Assembly (NCBI GenBank): GCA_021802545.1
Contig: JAJZRS010000005.1
Coordinates: 62,001-126,000, forward strand
Direction: 5' to 3'
Length of the DNA stretch: 64,000 bases
DNA from: Pseudomonadota bacterium
GTDB taxonomy: Bacteria > Pseudomonadota > Gammaproteobacteria > Burkholderiales > JABEVD01
A model generated the notes under the pieces. The model had not been told where the DNA came from, searched no databases, and saw only the letters and a program-made list of their open reading frames with translations. A program made the position numbers and the translations under genes. Below, piece by piece: positions 11,430-22,044 of this stretch; position 1 is the stretch's first letter; each line of letters starts with the position of its first letter.

Positions 11430-13969
11430 AGCGCACTCAGAAGCTCGGCTTCGACGCGGATCAGCGTCTTGGGGTTTTCGAGCACATTTCCTGAAATCAG
11501 GAAGGTATCCTCTGCGCGCTCGCCGAGCGTGTTGATTCTGGCGCTGTGCACATCGATCTGGTGGTCCTTCAGCGTGCTTGCGATTTTCGACAAGAGCCCG
11601 GGTCTGTCGCCGGCGATGATCGAAAGCACTCGGTAAGCGCCTTTTTCGTCCGGTACGATGCTGACCTGCGGCGGTATGGGGAAATGCCTCAGATGACGGC
11701 TCAGACGGGTTTGGATGGGGGATTGCTCTGCGTTTTCGTGACTGAGCCGCTCTCCCAGCTCGAATTCGACGAAGCTGATCAGGTTCCGGTACTGCTCGAC
11801 TTTGCGTTCGGGGTCGAGCACCAGGAAGCTGTCCAGATTGTAGCCGTGGTTTGTCGTGTGGATGCGGGCTTCGGCAATATTGTAGCCGATGCGCTCGAAA
11901 AACCCGCTGATCCGGGCAAACAGATCGGGCCTGCTTTTCGCATAGATCATGACTTGCAACCCTTCCCCGACCTGGCTCAGTCTCGCCTTGACGATGGGAA
12001 GCTTTGTTTCGACGCGGTTGTAGAGCACGCGCGCATGCCAGGCGATTTCGTTGGCATCGTGCTGCAAAAAGTAATTCATTCCGAGCTTGGACCAGAGCGA
12101 CTTCTGGCTGTCCTTGGGCATGGCATAGAGCTGAAGCAATCTCACTGCCTCGATCTGGCGCATCTGGAAATTGCCTACCGAGGAGGGCTTGTCTCCTCTG
12201 AGGTAGCGCTGGGAAGCCCTGTACAGGTCCTCGAGAAGCTTCTCCTTCCAGGCATTCCACACTGTTGGACTTGTGCCTCTGATGTCGGCCACGGTGAGCA
12301 GATAGAGCGCGGCAAGCTGCTTCTCCGTGCCGATTTTCGACGCGAATGCGGCAATGACCTCGGGATTGGACAAGTCCATCTTCTGAGCGGTGGAAGACAT
12401 GAGCAGATGATTTTCAACGAGATTGCCGACAAGCACGGCATCTTCTTCCGAAAGGCCATGCTGCCTGCAAAAGGTCAGCGCATCGTGTTTTCCAAGCTTG
12501 GAATGGTCGCCCCCCCGGCCCTTGGCGATGTCGTGAAAGAGGCCTGCGAGATAAAGCACCTCGGGACGGTCGAATTCGCTGAATATCCTGCTGCAAAGCG
12601 GATATTCGTGGGTGTATTCGGCCATGGCGAAACGCCGCAGATTGCGCACCACCTTGAGGATATGCTCGTCCACGGTGTACACGTGAAAGAGATCATGCTG
12701 CATGCGTCCCACAATGCGGCCGAAGGCGGGAATGTATTTGCCCAGCACGCCATACTGATTCATCCGCTGCAGGGTATGCGAGACACCCCTGGGAGCCTTC
12801 AGGATCTCCATGAACAGCGTGCGGTTTTCTTCCTTTTTCCGGAAATTGGCATCGATTTTAGATGTGGCTCGCCAAAGCGCGCGCAATGTTTCAGAACTGA
12901 TGCCTTTCAGTTCGGGGTGACGCTCGATCAGCAGGAAACATTCGAGAATGGCGCTCGGGTTTTCGGAGAACAGCAATTCGCTTCTTGCCGCGAGCAGGTC
13001 GTCCCTGACCTCGAAGCGTTCGTTGATCGCGGTTCTCGTGACTGGGGAGGCCGCGAACACGCTGCTTCGCATGTTCTGCAGCAAGATGGTATTGAGCTGG
13101 GAAACCGATTTTGCCACCCGATAATAGCGTTGCATCAGTTGTTCGCTGGCGCGGCGTGAATGCCTTTCGACATAGCCGAGTTCTTTTGCAAGATCGGTCT
13201 GGTAATCGAAAAGCAGCCTGTCCTCCCTTCTCGATGCAAGGTAGTGAAGGCGGATGCGCAGATTTTCCAGGAAGGCCTGATGCCGGCCAATACGCAGCGC
13301 CTCGCTTTTCGTGATGATGCCGTGATCGGCCAGCTCGTTCCATGAAGTGCCGAGATTGCAGGCCTTTCCGATCCAGATCAGGGTCTGCAGATCCCGGAGG
13401 CCGCCAGGGCTTTCCTTCAGGTTGGGCTCGAGGTCGCCGTATAGGCGCAGGTGGCGCTGCTGCTGTTCGAGTTCCTTGGCATTGAAAAAGCTTTTGCAAT
13501 CGATCGAATTGCGCAATTCCTGAGTGAAGGATTGATACAGGTTCGGGCTGCCCGCCAGCAGCCTCGATTCGAGCATGTTGGTTTGCACTGTGATGTCTTT
13601 GGCAGCCTCGACGATGCATTCATCCAGGGTGCGCACGCTGTGTCCGACATCAAGTCCCGAGTCCCAAAGCAAACCCACGAACCGCACGAGCTTGTCGGCG
13701 GTTTCCGGATTCGCCGGTTCGTCGAGCAGGATCAGCAGATCGATGTCGGAATGGGGAAACAAAGCCTTTCTCCCATATCCGCCTACGGCAAGAAGCGCTG
13801 CACCTTTCGGCGGGGAAATGCTGGTCCAGGCGGATTCCAGCAAGGAATCGACGAGGCGAGCAAGGTTTTTCATCAGAACGGCTGCCCGCCCGTCCCGCTC
13901 GAATCCCGCCTTGAGGGCTTTCTTTCCTTCGATAAGCTTCCGCTTGATCGTCTCCGACTCAAGTATCAA
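11420..13969 (-). CDS. glnD: Bifunctional uridylyltransferase/uridylyl-removing enzyme GlnD
   Basis: GlnD senses glutamine and adds or removes UMP on PII proteins. The nucleotidyltransferase motif G-G-Y-G-R-K-A-L-F-P-H-S-D-I-D-L-L lies near the N-terminus. A central HD domain has LFHDIAKGRGGDHS, and two ACT domains lie at the C-terminus (L-Q-V-M-I-Y-A-K-S-R-P-D-L-F and Y-R-V-L-S-I-I-A-G-D-R-P-G-L-L). I chose the TTG at 13969, whose TTGA overlaps the map stop and gives 849 residues, near the family norm. The frame stays open 40 codons further into map, but that part looks like a shadow. The start is uncertain. Confidence 0.93.
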   Translation of the reverse strand: MILESETIKRKLIEGKKALKAGFERDGRAAVLMKNLARLVDSLLESAWTSISPPKGAALLAVGGYGRKALFPHSDIDLLILLDEPANPETADKLVRFVGLLWDSGLDVGHSVRTLDECIVEAAKDITVQTNMLESRLLAGSPNLYQSFTQELRNSIDCKSFFNAKELEQQQRHLRLYGDLEPNLKESPGGLRDLQTLIWIGKACNLGTSWNELADHGIITKSEALRIGRHQAFLENLRIRLHYLASRREDRLLFDYQTDLAKELGYVERHSRRASEQLMQRYYRVAKSVSQLNTILLQNMRSSVFAASPVTRTAINERFEVRDDLLAARSELLFSENPSAILECFLLIERHPELKGISSETLRALWRATSKIDANFRKKEENRTLFMEILKAPRGVSHTLQRMNQYGVLGKYIPAFGRIVGRMQHDLFHVYTVDEHILKVVRNLRRFAMAEYTHEYPLCSRIFSEFDRPEVLYLAGLFHDIAKGRGGDHSKLGKHDALTFCRQHGLSEEDAVLVGNLVENHLLMSSTAQKMDLSNPEVIAAFASKIGTEKQLAALYLLTVADIRGTSPTVWNAWKEKLLEDLYRASQRYLRGDKPSSVGNFQMRQIEAVRLLQLYAMPKDSQKSLWSKLGMNYFLQHDANEIAWHARVLYNRVETKLPIVKARLSQVGEGLQVMIYAKSRPDLFARISGFFERIGYNIAEARIHTTNHGYNLDSFLVLDPERKVEQYRNLISFVEFELGERLSHENAEQSPIQTRLSRHLRHFPIPPQVSIVPDEKGAYRVLSIIAGDRPGLLSKIASTLKDHQIDVHSARINTLGERAEDTFLISGNVLENPKTLIRVEAELLSALQT

Positions 13970-14760
13970 GGCGATATTTCCGGAGGGGCGCCTTCCGACA
14001 GGGTCAGCACTTCGTATCCTGTCTCGGTGACGAGCACCGTATGTTCCCATTGCGCGGAAAGGCTGTGATCCTTCGTGACCACAGTCCATCCATCGCCCAG
14101 ATGGCGAATGGCGGCTTTGCCTGCATTGATCATGGGTTCGATGGTGAAGATCATGCCGGCCTGCAGGGTGAGGCCGGTGCCAGATGCCCCGTAATGCAGC
14201 ACCTGTGGCTCTTCGTGGAAATTGACGCCGATGCCATGCCCGCAGTATTCGCGGACGACGCTGTATCCGCTTTTTTCGGCATGCTTTTGTATGGCGGCGC
14301 CGATGTCACCTAGCCGATTTCCGGGCTTTACCTGGTGGATGCCGTGCCACATGCATTCGTAGCTGATGTCGCACAGGCGTCTGGCATGGGGGGCGACCTC
14401 ACCGACGCAGAACATTCGGCTGGTGTCACCATGATAACCGTCCTTGATGACGGTGATGTCGATATTTAGGATATCGCCGTTCTTGAGCTGCTTTTCACCT
14501 GGGACGCCGTGGCAGATCTGGTGATTGATGGAAGTGCAGATCGATTTGGGATAAGGCCTGTGACCGGGCGGCGCGTAATTCAGGGGTGCAGGTATCGCAT
14601 TTTGCACGTTCACCATGTAATCGTGGCAAAGCCTGTCCAGTTCTTCAGTCGTGACCCCGGCTTTCACGAAAGGGGCGATGTAGTCCAGGACTTCCCCCGC
14701 AAGCCTTCCAGCCACGCGCATTTTCTCGATTTCCTGCTGGCTTTTGATGCTGACTGCCAT
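13966..14760 (-). CDS. map: Methionine aminopeptidase, type I
   Basis: The 264-residue enzyme trims the initiator methionine. All five metal ligands are recognisable: Asp101, Asp112 (GDTS), His175 (GHGIG), Glu208 (TIEP) and Glu239 (QWEHT). His84 (CHG) is in the substrate pocket. The divergent position beside rpsB is conserved in proteobacteria. It is upstream of glnD with a 4-base overlap. Confidence 0.97.
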   Translation of the reverse strand: MAVSIKSQQEIEKMRVAGRLAGEVLDYIAPFVKAGVTTEELDRLCHDYMVNVQNAIPAPLNYAPPGHRPYPKSICTSINHQICHGVPGEKQLKNGDILNIDITVIKDGYHGDTSRMFCVGEVAPHARRLCDISYECMWHGIHQVKPGNRLGDIGAAIQKHAEKSGYSVVREYCGHGIGVNFHEEPQVLHYGASGTGLTLQAGMIFTIEPMINAGKAAIRHLGDGWTVVTKDHSLSAQWEHTVLVTETGYEVLTLSEGAPPEISP

Positions 14761-14824
14761 ATCTCAATTCCTTGCTTGATGAGTGCTGAGCATAGCGAAT
14801 AGCGCTCTGCAAGGCAATCGGTTG

Positions 14825-14854
14825 TTGAGCGACAGGCCGTCAAAGTGCTACAAT
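14825..14854 (+). promoter_or_regulatory. sigma-70 type promoter of rpsB-tsf
   Basis: TTGAGC (14825-14830), an 18-base spacer and TACAAT (14849-14854). Transcription from here gives a leader of roughly 110 bases before the rpsB ATG at 14975. That length would allow the S2-dependent leader control known for rpsB operons, but I did not verify such an RNA fold. The rest of the 214-base map-rpsB gap holds nothing else I recognise. Confidence 0.6.
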
Positions 14855-14974
14855 CTCGCACTTGGCCCGGCAGTGCATATCAATCGGGCTGAAATTCGCA
14901 CATCCGATCTACGGGGTGCCCTGAATGGGTCAATGGGTCGGATGGAGGCTATAACCCTAAATTGGAGAATCAGA

Positions 14975-15718
14975 ATGTCAGTCACAATGCGTCAAATGCT
15001 TGAAGCGGGCGTCCATTTCGGTCACCAGACTCGTTACTGGAACCCGAAGATGGCGCAATACATTTTCGGACACCGCAACAAGATCCATATCGTCAACCTG
15101 GAAAAGACGATGGCGAAATACCAGGAGGCGATGAAACACGTCCGCCAGCTCGCTGCCAACAAGGGAACGATCCTGTTCGTCGGCACGAAGCGTCAGGCTC
15201 GCGAGATCATCAAGGAAGAGGCTATCCGCTGCGGCAGCCCCTATGTCGATCACCGCTGGCTCGGCGGCATGCTGACCAATTTCAAGACGGTCAAGCAGTC
15301 GATCAAGCGTCTGCACGACATGGAAACCATGATGCAGGATGGGTCGATGGACAGGCTTTCGAAGAAAGAGGCCCTGGAACTCCATCGCGAATACGAAAAG
15401 CTTGAGCGCAGCCTCGGCGGAATCAAGGATATGCCCAGCCTGCCCGATGCGCTTTTCGTCATTGACGTCGGCTATCAGAAAGGGGCGATCGTCGAAGCGG
15501 GCAAGCTCGGCATCCCCGTGATCGGCGTGGTCGACACCAATCATTCTCCTGACGGGGTGTCCTACGTGATACCGGGGAACGATGATTCCAGTCGCGCCAT
15601 CCGGCTTTATGCTAGAGGGGTGGCCGATGCCATTCTGGAAGGCAGAAGCCAGGTCATCAAGGAGTTGGTCAGCGATGATTTTGTCGAGGTCAGTGACCCG
15701 GGCGATGAAGCAGAATAA
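14975..15718 (+). CDS. rpsB: 30S ribosomal protein S2
   Basis: The 247-residue protein starts [18 protein letters not shown], the canonical S2 N-terminus, then R-Y-W-N-P-K-M and [16 protein letters not shown]. An in-frame upstream extension of 64 codons exists but does not look like S2. GGAG sits 7 bases before the chosen ATG. tsf follows after an intervening terminator-like hairpin. Confidence 0.98.
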   Translation: MSVTMRQMLEAGVHFGHQTRYWNPKMAQYIFGHRNKIHIVNLEKTMAKYQEAMKHVRQLAANKGTILFVGTKRQAREIIKEEAIRCGSPYVDHRWLGGMLTNFKTVKQSIKRLHDMETMMQDGSMDRLSKKEALELHREYEKLERSLGGIKDMPSLPDALFVIDVGYQKGAIVEAGKLGIPVIGVVDTNHSPDGVSYVIPGNDDSSRAIRLYARGVADAILEGRSQVIKELVSDDFVEVSDPGDEAE

Positions 15719-15724
15719 TCCAGG

Positions 15725-15750
15725 AAAAGGGGCGCTGGCCCCTTTTTTTT
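15725..15750 (+). terminator. Intrinsic terminator/attenuator between rpsB and tsf
   Basis: The stem AAAAGGGGC / GCCCCTTTT closes a GCTG loop and runs into eight Ts. It lies between co-oriented rpsB and tsf, so it probably works as a partial terminator that lowers tsf and downstream expression relative to rpsB. Confidence 0.75.
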
Positions 15751-15781
15751 AAACTTTGTTTATTTACTAGGAGTTGTACAG

Positions 15782-16660
15782 ATGGCGGAAATTACCGCAG
15801 GCATGGTGAAGGAACTGCGCGAGCAGACCGGCCTTGGCATGATGGAATGCAAGAAGGCGCTGACCGAAACGAACGGCGACATGAAGGCCGCCGAAGATCT
15901 GCTCAGGATCAAGAGCGGCGCTAAGGCGAGCAAGGCGGCTGGCAGGGTTGCCGCTGAAGGCATCATCGGCGCATTCATCTCGCCCGACAAAAAAGTCGGC
16001 GCGCTGGTCGAGGTCAATTGCGAAACCGATTTCGTTGCCAAGAACCTTGATTTCATCGATTTCGCGAAATCGCTCGCGCAAATCGTCAGCGAGAACGATC
16101 CATCCGACATTGCAGCATTGTCCGCAGCCGACATGGGGGGCAAGACGGTGGAGGAAGTTCGCCAGGAACTCGTCATGAAGCTCGGCGAAAACATCAGCAT
16201 CCGCAGGTTGGCCCGGTTCGATACAGATGGGCAGCTGGCTTTCTATCTGCACGGATCAAAAATCGGCGTGCTGGTTGATTATGCAGGGGCAGATGAAGCG
16301 CTTGGCAAGGATCTTGCCATGCACATCGCTGCAAGCAAGCCTGTTTGCGTTTCGAAAGATGAGGTGCCTGCAGAACTGATTTCCAGGGAGCGTGAAATCT
16401 ATACCGCCCAGGCGGCAGAAAGCGGCAAACCGGCGAATATCGTCGAGAAGATGGTGGATGGCAGGATGGCCAAATTCCTCGCCGAAGTCACTCTCTTGGG
16501 GCAGCCCTTCGTGAAGGATCCGGATCAGACGGTCGAGAAGCTGCTTGCCGCCAAGGGCGCCAAGGTCAAGACCTTCCAAATGTTCGTTGTCGGCGAGGGC
16601 ATTGAAAAAGCTGCTTCCGATTTTGTTGCCGAAGTGATGGCGCAAGTGGGGCAATCTTGA
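15782..16660 (+). CDS. tsf: Elongation factor Ts
   Basis: The 292-residue guanine nucleotide exchange factor recycles EF-Tu-GDP. The N-terminal UBA-like domain has [16 protein letters not shown], followed by [11 protein letters not shown], the two EF-Ts signatures. AGGAG is 8 bases upstream of the ATG. It overlaps the pyrH start (TTGA) by four bases. Confidence 0.98.
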   Translation: MAEITAGMVKELREQTGLGMMECKKALTETNGDMKAAEDLLRIKSGAKASKAAGRVAAEGIIGAFISPDKKVGALVEVNCETDFVAKNLDFIDFAKSLAQIVSENDPSDIAALSAADMGGKTVEEVRQELVMKLGENISIRRLARFDTDGQLAFYLHGSKIGVLVDYAGADEALGKDLAMHIAASKPVCVSKDEVPAELISREREIYTAQAAESGKPANIVEKMVDGRMAKFLAEVTLLGQPFVKDPDQTVEKLLAAKGAKVKTFQMFVVGEGIEKAASDFVAEVMAQVGQS

Positions 16661-17373
16661 CGAAAGCTGCCTACAAGCGGATTCTGCTCAAACTGAGCGG
16701 TGAAGCACTCATGGGCGATGACAGCTACGGTATCAACCGTCCGACGATCGCGCGCATCGTGTCCGAGATCAAGGAAGTCGTCGAAATGGGCGTTCAGGTC
16801 GGCATCGTGATCGGCGGCGGAAACATTTTCCGCGGCGTCGCCCTCGGTGCAGCCGGCATGGATAGGGCTACCGCGGACTACATGGGCATGATGGCGACAG
16901 TCATGAATGCGCTTGCACTGCAGGACACGATGCGCGGAGTCGGATTGGAATGCCGCGTCCAGTCGGCGCTCAATATCGAGCAGGTCGCAGAGCCCTATAT
17001 CCGCGGAAAGGCGATGCGTTACCTGGAAGAAGGCAAGGTGGTGGTGTTCGCGGCAGGAACGGGCAATCCCTTTTTCACGACCGACACGGCTGCCGCCCTG
17101 CGCGGCATGGAAATGAACGTCGACATCGTTCTCAAGGCGACGAAGGTCGATGGCGTGTATACGGCAGATCCGGTGACCCATCCCGATGCGACGCGCTACA
17201 GCCGGCTGAGCTTCGACGAAGCCATCCAGAAAAATCTCAAGGTCATGGATGCCACAGCGCTCGCCCTGTGCCGTGACCAGAACATGAATGTGAATGTATT
17301 CAGCATATTCAAGACCTCCGCCTTGAAGCGGGTTGTGCTCGGGGAGGACGAGGGAACTCTGGTATACTGCTGA
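16657..17373 (+). CDS. pyrH: UMP kinase
   Basis: The 238-residue amino-acid-kinase-fold enzyme phosphorylates UMP to UDP. It shows [19 protein letters not shown] and [16 protein letters not shown]. It starts with TTG, overlapping the tsf stop, and no nearby ATG would give an intact N-terminus. It sits in the conserved order tsf-pyrH-frr. Confidence 0.97.
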   Translation: MTKAAYKRILLKLSGEALMGDDSYGINRPTIARIVSEIKEVVEMGVQVGIVIGGGNIFRGVALGAAGMDRATADYMGMMATVMNALALQDTMRGVGLECRVQSALNIEQVAEPYIRGKAMRYLEEGKVVVFAAGTGNPFFTTDTAAALRGMEMNVDIVLKATKVDGVYTADPVTHPDATRYSRLSFDEAIQKNLKVMDATALALCRDQNMNVNVFSIFKTSALKRVVLGEDEGTLVYC

Positions 17374-17397
17374 TTTCAGCATATTTGGGAAGAAAAG

Positions 17398-17955
17398 ATG
17401 TTGGGTGAAGTCAAGAAATCTGCCGAACAAAGGATGGGCAAGGCGCTCGAAGCCCTGAAAGTCGATTTCTCGAAAGTCAGGACGGGCAGGGCGCATACCG
17501 GCATACTCGATCATGTGATGGTCGATTATTACGGGAACCCGACCCCGATCAGCCAGGTTGCCAACGTGAGCCTTCTGGATGCGCGCACCATCAGCGTTTC
17601 TCCCTGGGAAAAGAAGATGCTGTCGCAGATCGAGAAAGCGATCAGGGATTCCGACCTGGGACTCAATCCCTCCTCAGTTGGGGACATCGTGCGTGTCCCC
17701 ATGCCCATGCTCACTGAAGAGCGAAGGCGCGATCTCATCAAGGTGGTCAAGGGCGAGGCCGAGAACGCAAGGATTTCGATCCGGAATATACGCAGGGATG
17801 CCAATTCCTCGCTCAAGGATCTCGTCAAGGACAAGGTGATCTCCGAAGATGAAGAACGACGGGCTCAGGATGAAATCCAGAAGCTGACGGACCGTCACAT
17901 CGCCGAAGTTGACAAAGCATTGCAGCTCAAAGAAGCCGATCTCTTGGCAGTCTGA
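17398..17955 (+). CDS. frr: Ribosome recycling factor
   Basis: The 185-residue factor splits post-termination ribosomes with EF-G. It shows [20 protein letters not shown] and the charged [10 protein letters not shown] helix. The length is exactly typical. Its TGA overlaps the uppS ATG by one base. Confidence 0.98.
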   Translation: MLGEVKKSAEQRMGKALEALKVDFSKVRTGRAHTGILDHVMVDYYGNPTPISQVANVSLLDARTISVSPWEKKMLSQIEKAIRDSDLGLNPSSVGDIVRVPMPMLTEERRRDLIKVVKGEAENARISIRNIRRDANSSLKDLVKDKVISEDEERRAQDEIQKLTDRHIAEVDKALQLKEADLLAV

Positions 17956-18713
17956 TGGCCCAATTCAAAAGCTCGACCTGCGAAATACCATCGGCAAGGA
18001 ATGTCCCGGCGCACATCGCGATCATCATGGATGGCAATGGCCGCTGGGCCAAGAAGCGCTTGCTGCCGAGAGTTGCTGGGCATCAGCGGGGCGTCAAAAG
18101 CGTGCGCAGCACGATCAGGCATTGCAACAGCCTGGGTGTCGATTATCTGACCTTGTTCGCGTTCAGCAGCGAGAATTGGCGCAGGCCCAAGGATGAAGTC
18201 TCGTTTCTGATGACGCTCTTCTACAGTTCGCTTGCCCGCGAGATCGAGCAGATGCACAAGGACAACTTGCGCTTCCGGGTGATCGGAGACATTTCGCCTT
18301 TCGATTCCAAGCTGGTGTCCTTGATCAGGGATGCAGAGGAGCTTACTCGAGACAATGGCGGTCTGAACCTGACCGTTGCGGCAAACTACGGCGGAAGATG
18401 GGACATCATGCAGGCGGTGAAACGCATGCTGAAAGAGCGCCCCGAACTTGCCGAGAGTTTTTCTGAAAACGATCTTTCACCCTACCTGTCCATGAGTTAT
18501 GCTCCGGAGCCCGATCTTTTCATCAGGACGGGCGGGGAGCAGCGGATCAGCAATTTCCTGTTGTGGCAGCTCGCCTATACCGAACTTTATTTCACCGACA
18601 CGCTGTGGCCGGATTTCGATTCCACAGCGCTCGATCTGGCCATTCGCTCCTATCAGGCGAGAGAGAGGCGGTTCGGGCGGACCAGCGAGCAACTGCCTGC
18701 AAAAAATGCTTAA
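17955..18713 (+). CDS. uppS: Undecaprenyl diphosphate synthase
   Basis: The 252-residue cis-prenyltransferase builds C55 undecaprenyl diphosphate, the lipid carrier for peptidoglycan and surface glycans. The catalytic Asp26 lies in [10 protein letters not shown]. Also seen are G-H-x-x-[10 protein letters not shown]-x-R-P and the late [19 protein letters not shown] signature. It overlaps cdsA by 8 bases. Confidence 0.97.
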   Translation: MAQFKSSTCEIPSARNVPAHIAIIMDGNGRWAKKRLLPRVAGHQRGVKSVRSTIRHCNSLGVDYLTLFAFSSENWRRPKDEVSFLMTLFYSSLAREIEQMHKDNLRFRVIGDISPFDSKLVSLIRDAEELTRDNGGLNLTVAANYGGRWDIMQAVKRMLKERPELAESFSENDLSPYLSMSYAPEPDLFIRTGGEQRISNFLLWQLAYTELYFTDTLWPDFDSTALDLAIRSYQARERRFGRTSEQLPAKNA

Positions 18714-19518
18714 AGCCAGGATACTGACCGCTGTCGTATTGGTTCTGGTTTTTCTGGGCGCCCTGTTTCTTCTCTCGGACGAGTTTTGGGCGGGAATGAC
18801 CTTGGTCGTGACGGTTCTCGCCTGCCGGGAATGGGCCAGGCTGGCCTCTTTTTCGAAATTGCTGATGCAGCTTTACATCGTGCTGAGCATCTTGTTGTCG
18901 GTCCTGTTTTTCTGGCTGATCCAGCTCGACTCAAGCCGCATCCTGATTTTTTACGGCATATCGGCCATTTTCTGGGTGGCGATTGCGCCTTTCTGTCTGG
19001 CAGCCGGCTGGTATCCCCGGCATCCGGTGCTCATGGCCTGCGTCGGTTGGGTCATCCTGATCCCGACCTGGCTTGCCATGATCGATTTGAGACTGCATGG
19101 CGCATGGCTCCTGCTGGCCGTGATGGCCATTGTTTGGATTGCCGATACCGCAGCCTATTTCAGCGGCCGAAAATTCGGCGCGCACAAGCTCGCACCGTCC
19201 ATCAGCCCTGGGAAAACCTGGGAAGGGGTGGCGGGCGCCGGGTTCGCTGTAGCGCTCTATGCAGGGATCATGATTTTTTCCGGCAATACCGATTCCCTGC
19301 CCATAGGACCCTTCTGGCTGATTCCGTCCACCTTGCTGCTCTTGGCCTTCAGCATCGTCGGGGATCTGTTTGAGTCCCAGGTCAAGCGCAATGCCGGCCT
19401 CAAGGACAGCGGAAACATCCTTCCCGGCCACGGCGGCATTCTCGATCGCATCGACAGTCTGACTGCAGCGCTGCCCATGGCGGCGCTTGGCCTCATGCTT
19501 GCGCAATCCTGGTCATGA
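18706..19518 (+). CDS. cdsA: Phosphatidate cytidylyltransferase
   Basis: The 270-residue polytopic inner-membrane enzyme makes CDP-diacylglycerol from phosphatidate and CTP. Several hydrophobic helices precede the family signature [25 protein letters not shown]. The start is the ATG at 18706, inside the uppS 3' end; an in-frame extension further upstream is a shadow of uppS. It overlaps dxr through ATGA. Confidence 0.96.
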   Translation: MLKARILTAVVLVLVFLGALFLLSDEFWAGMTLVVTVLACREWARLASFSKLLMQLYIVLSILLSVLFFWLIQLDSSRILIFYGISAIFWVAIAPFCLAAGWYPRHPVLMACVGWVILIPTWLAMIDLRLHGAWLLLAVMAIVWIADTAAYFSGRKFGAHKLAPSISPGKTWEGVAGAGFAVALYAGIMIFSGNTDSLPIGPFWLIPSTLLLLAFSIVGDLFESQVKRNAGLKDSGNILPGHGGILDRIDSLTAALPMAALGLMLAQSWS

Positions 19519-20684
19519 AAATGCAGAATGTCACCATACTCGGCTCCACGGGCAGCATCGGCCAAAGCACTCTCGATGTCATTGCCCGGCACCCTGAAAA
19601 GTTCGCCGTCCATGCGCTGAGCGCCAATACACGGCATGACCTGATGCTCGAACAATGTCTGAAATTCAGGCCTAAATACGCTGTGATGCTCGACGAGGAA
19701 AGCGCCGGGATTTTGCGGGAAGGGGTGAAGCGCGCAGGGCTGGAGACGGAAGTCGAGAGCGGGGTGATGGCGTTGGAAAAAATAGCATCTTCTCCAGATG
19801 TGGACACGGTGATGGCCGCCATCGTCGGGGCGGCGGGCATGCGGCCTTCGCTTGCTGCGGCGATGGCGGGGAAAAGAATATTGCTCGCCAACAAGGAAAC
19901 CCTGGTCATGACGGGGAAGCTTTTCATTGACGCGGTCAGGGAAAACGGCGCAACGCTTCTTCCGATCGACAGCGAACACAACGCCATTTTCCAGGTTTTG
20001 CCGCGCGATGTGGCCAATCGCGACGGCGGCGTGAAACGCATCCTGTTGACAGCATCAGGCGGCCCGTTCAGGACTTTTGCGCGGGAGGCACTCGACCATG
20101 TCACGCCGGATGAGGCATGCAATCATCCCAACTGGTCGATGGGCAGGAAGATTTCGGTCGATTCGGCGACGATGATGAACAAGGGGCTTGAAGTGATCGA
20201 GGCGCATTGGCTGTTCGATGCTGCGCCTGAGCAGATCAAGGTTGTCGTGCACCCGGAGAGCATCATCCATTCCATGGTCGAATACATAGACGGCTCGATT
20301 CTCGCCCAATTGGGCAATCCGGACATGCGCACGCCTATTGCCTACGCGCTGGGATTTCCCGACAGGATCGAATCGGGCGTGGGTTCGCTCGATCTATGCA
20401 GGATTGCGGCATTGCATTTCGAAGAGCCGGATTATTCGAGGTTCCCATGCCTTGCGCTGGCCTTTGAGGCGCTGGAAGCGGGAGGCGCTGCGCCGACCAT
20501 ACTGAACGCGGCGAACGAAGTCGCCGTTCAATGTTTTCTCGACGGAAAAATCCGCTTTCCCGCGATCCCGAATGTGATTTCAGGCACATTGGACAAGCTC
20601 GGCGCGCCTCGACTCAACAGTCTTGAAGAGGCATTCGAGATCGACAGAATGGCGAGGATCGCGGCGAGAGAACAGATTTCATGA
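19515..20684 (+). CDS. dxr: 1-deoxy-D-xylulose 5-phosphate reductoisomerase
   Basis: The 389-residue enzyme converts DXP to MEP in the non-mevalonate isoprenoid pathway, upstream of undecaprenyl synthesis. The NADPH-binding G-S-T-G-S-I-G is at residues 10-16. Metal/substrate segments are [10 protein letters not shown] and N-H-P-N-W-S-M-G[13 protein letters not shown]. It is coupled to cdsA and rseP by 4-base overlaps. Confidence 0.97.
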   Translation: MKMQNVTILGSTGSIGQSTLDVIARHPEKFAVHALSANTRHDLMLEQCLKFRPKYAVMLDEESAGILREGVKRAGLETEVESGVMALEKIASSPDVDTVMAAIVGAAGMRPSLAAAMAGKRILLANKETLVMTGKLFIDAVRENGATLLPIDSEHNAIFQVLPRDVANRDGGVKRILLTASGGPFRTFAREALDHVTPDEACNHPNWSMGRKISVDSATMMNKGLEVIEAHWLFDAAPEQIKVVVHPESIIHSMVEYIDGSILAQLGNPDMRTPIAYALGFPDRIESGVGSLDLCRIAALHFEEPDYSRFPCLALAFEALEAGGAAPTILNAANEVAVQCFLDGKIRFPAIPNVISGTLDKLGAPRLNSLEEAFEIDRMARIAAREQIS

Positions 20685-22039
20685 GCATGATTTTTACGCT
20701 TGCCGCATTTGCGATAGCGCTTGGTATTCTCATCGTGGTCCATGAACTGGGGCATTATGCGGCAGCTAAGGCATGCGGGGTCAAGGTGCTGCGTTTTTCC
20801 GTCGGTTTCGGCAAGCCGCTTGTTTCATGGCGAGCCGGATCAGACAAAACGGAGTGGTCGATCGCCGCCTTTCCGCTGGGCGGCTACGTCAAAATGCTCG
20901 ACGAACGCGAAGGCGCAGTCGCGCCGGAAGAGCTGCCCCGCGCCTTCAACACAAAACCCGTCTCCCGGCGCATCCTGATCGTTCTCGCAGGACCCTTGTC
21001 CAACCTGCTTCTGGCTATTCTCCTGTACTGGGTGCTTTTCATGCACGGCATTCCGGGATTGAAGCCGATCCTGGGCGAAATAAAACCGGGCACGGCTGTG
21101 GCGAGCGCCGGCTTCTCTTCTGGGGAGGAACTCCTTGAAGTCGATCATCACCCTGTCAGCACCTGGGAAGATGCGCGGTGGTTTCTGGTTCAGCAGGCCG
21201 TGAAAGGCGGGAAGGTCGATATTTCCGCTCGCGACGAAAAAGGGAGTGTGCTTCACCACCGGCTTGATTTGAGCCATGCAGACATCGATTCAAAGAATTT
21301 CCTCGCCAGTTTGGGATTCGTTCAGGCAAAACTTGTCGTGCCCGCCGTGATCGGGGAAGTGGTCGAGGGAGGACCTGCTGGCCGGGCCGGATTCCAGGCG
21401 GGAGACAAGATCGTCTTGCTCGGCGGAAAAAGCGTCAATGCCTGGGACGATGTGGCCAATTTCATCCGCCAAAACGGATCAGCGCCGATGATTGTCACCG
21501 TCGACCGGGGCGGGCGGCTCATCGATTTGCGCGTGACACCGGAACTCGAAACGGAAAATGGAAAAAGCGTTGCCAGGATTGGCATCGCCGCGAAAATCGA
21601 CCAGGCGGCCATGGGCAGGCTGTTTATCGATGCGCGCTATCCTCCAGGAGCGGCTTTCATCCGCGCATTTGACAAGACCTGGGAAACTTCCGGCTTCACG
21701 CTGAAAATGATGGGGGAAATGTTGCTGGGCAGGATTTCCGCGAGCAACATAGGCGGGCCGATTACCATTGCCGACTATGCGGGGCAGTCCGCCAGAATGG
21801 GGACGGTCGCTTATTTGAGCTTTCTTGCGCTGATCAGCATCAGTCTGGGCGTGCTCAATTTGTTGCCTGTTCCTGTGTTGGATGGAGGGCATTTGATGTA
21901 TTATATGGCCGAAATCGTAAGAGGCAGGCCGCTGCCTGACAAGGCCATTGAAATAGGCCAGCAGGTGGGGATATTTTTGCTCTTTTCGCTGATGGCCTTG
22001 GCTATTTACAACGATCTACACCGTTTGATTACCGGTTGA
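20681..22039 (+). CDS. rseP: Site-2 intramembrane metalloprotease RseP
   Basis: The 452-residue zinc protease cleaves membrane-embedded anti-sigma factors such as RseA. The catalytic HELGH is at 21-25 in the first helix, and the third ligand lies in P-V-L-D-G-G-H near residue 400. Two PDZ domains fill the periplasmic loop (about 115-290), with G-R-A-G-F-Q-A-G-D in the second. The position between dxr and bamA is the conserved one. Confidence 0.96.
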   Translation: MSMIFTLAAFAIALGILIVVHELGHYAAAKACGVKVLRFSVGFGKPLVSWRAGSDKTEWSIAAFPLGGYVKMLDEREGAVAPEELPRAFNTKPVSRRILIVLAGPLSNLLLAILLYWVLFMHGIPGLKPILGEIKPGTAVASAGFSSGEELLEVDHHPVSTWEDARWFLVQQAVKGGKVDISARDEKGSVLHHRLDLSHADIDSKNFLASLGFVQAKLVVPAVIGEVVEGGPAGRAGFQAGDKIVLLGGKSVNAWDDVANFIRQNGSAPMIVTVDRGGRLIDLRVTPELETENGKSVARIGIAAKIDQAAMGRLFIDARYPPGAAFIRAFDKTWETSGFTLKMMGEMLLGRISASNIGGPITIADYAGQSARMGTVAYLSFLALISISLGVLNLLPVPVLDGGHLMYYMAEIVRGRPLPDKAIEIGQQVGIFLLFSLMALAIYNDLHRLITG

Positions 22040-22044
22040 ACCTG

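Noticed and set aside
11546-13159. 537-codon plus-strand frame opposite glnD
   Set aside because: It is the shadow of glnD, whose nucleotidyltransferase, HD and ACT domains are all in the minus frame.
13970-14089. Extension of glnD 40 codons upstream to an ATG inside map
   Set aside because: It would bury 120 bases in map and the residues do not look like GlnD; the TTG overlapping the map stop gives the usual length.
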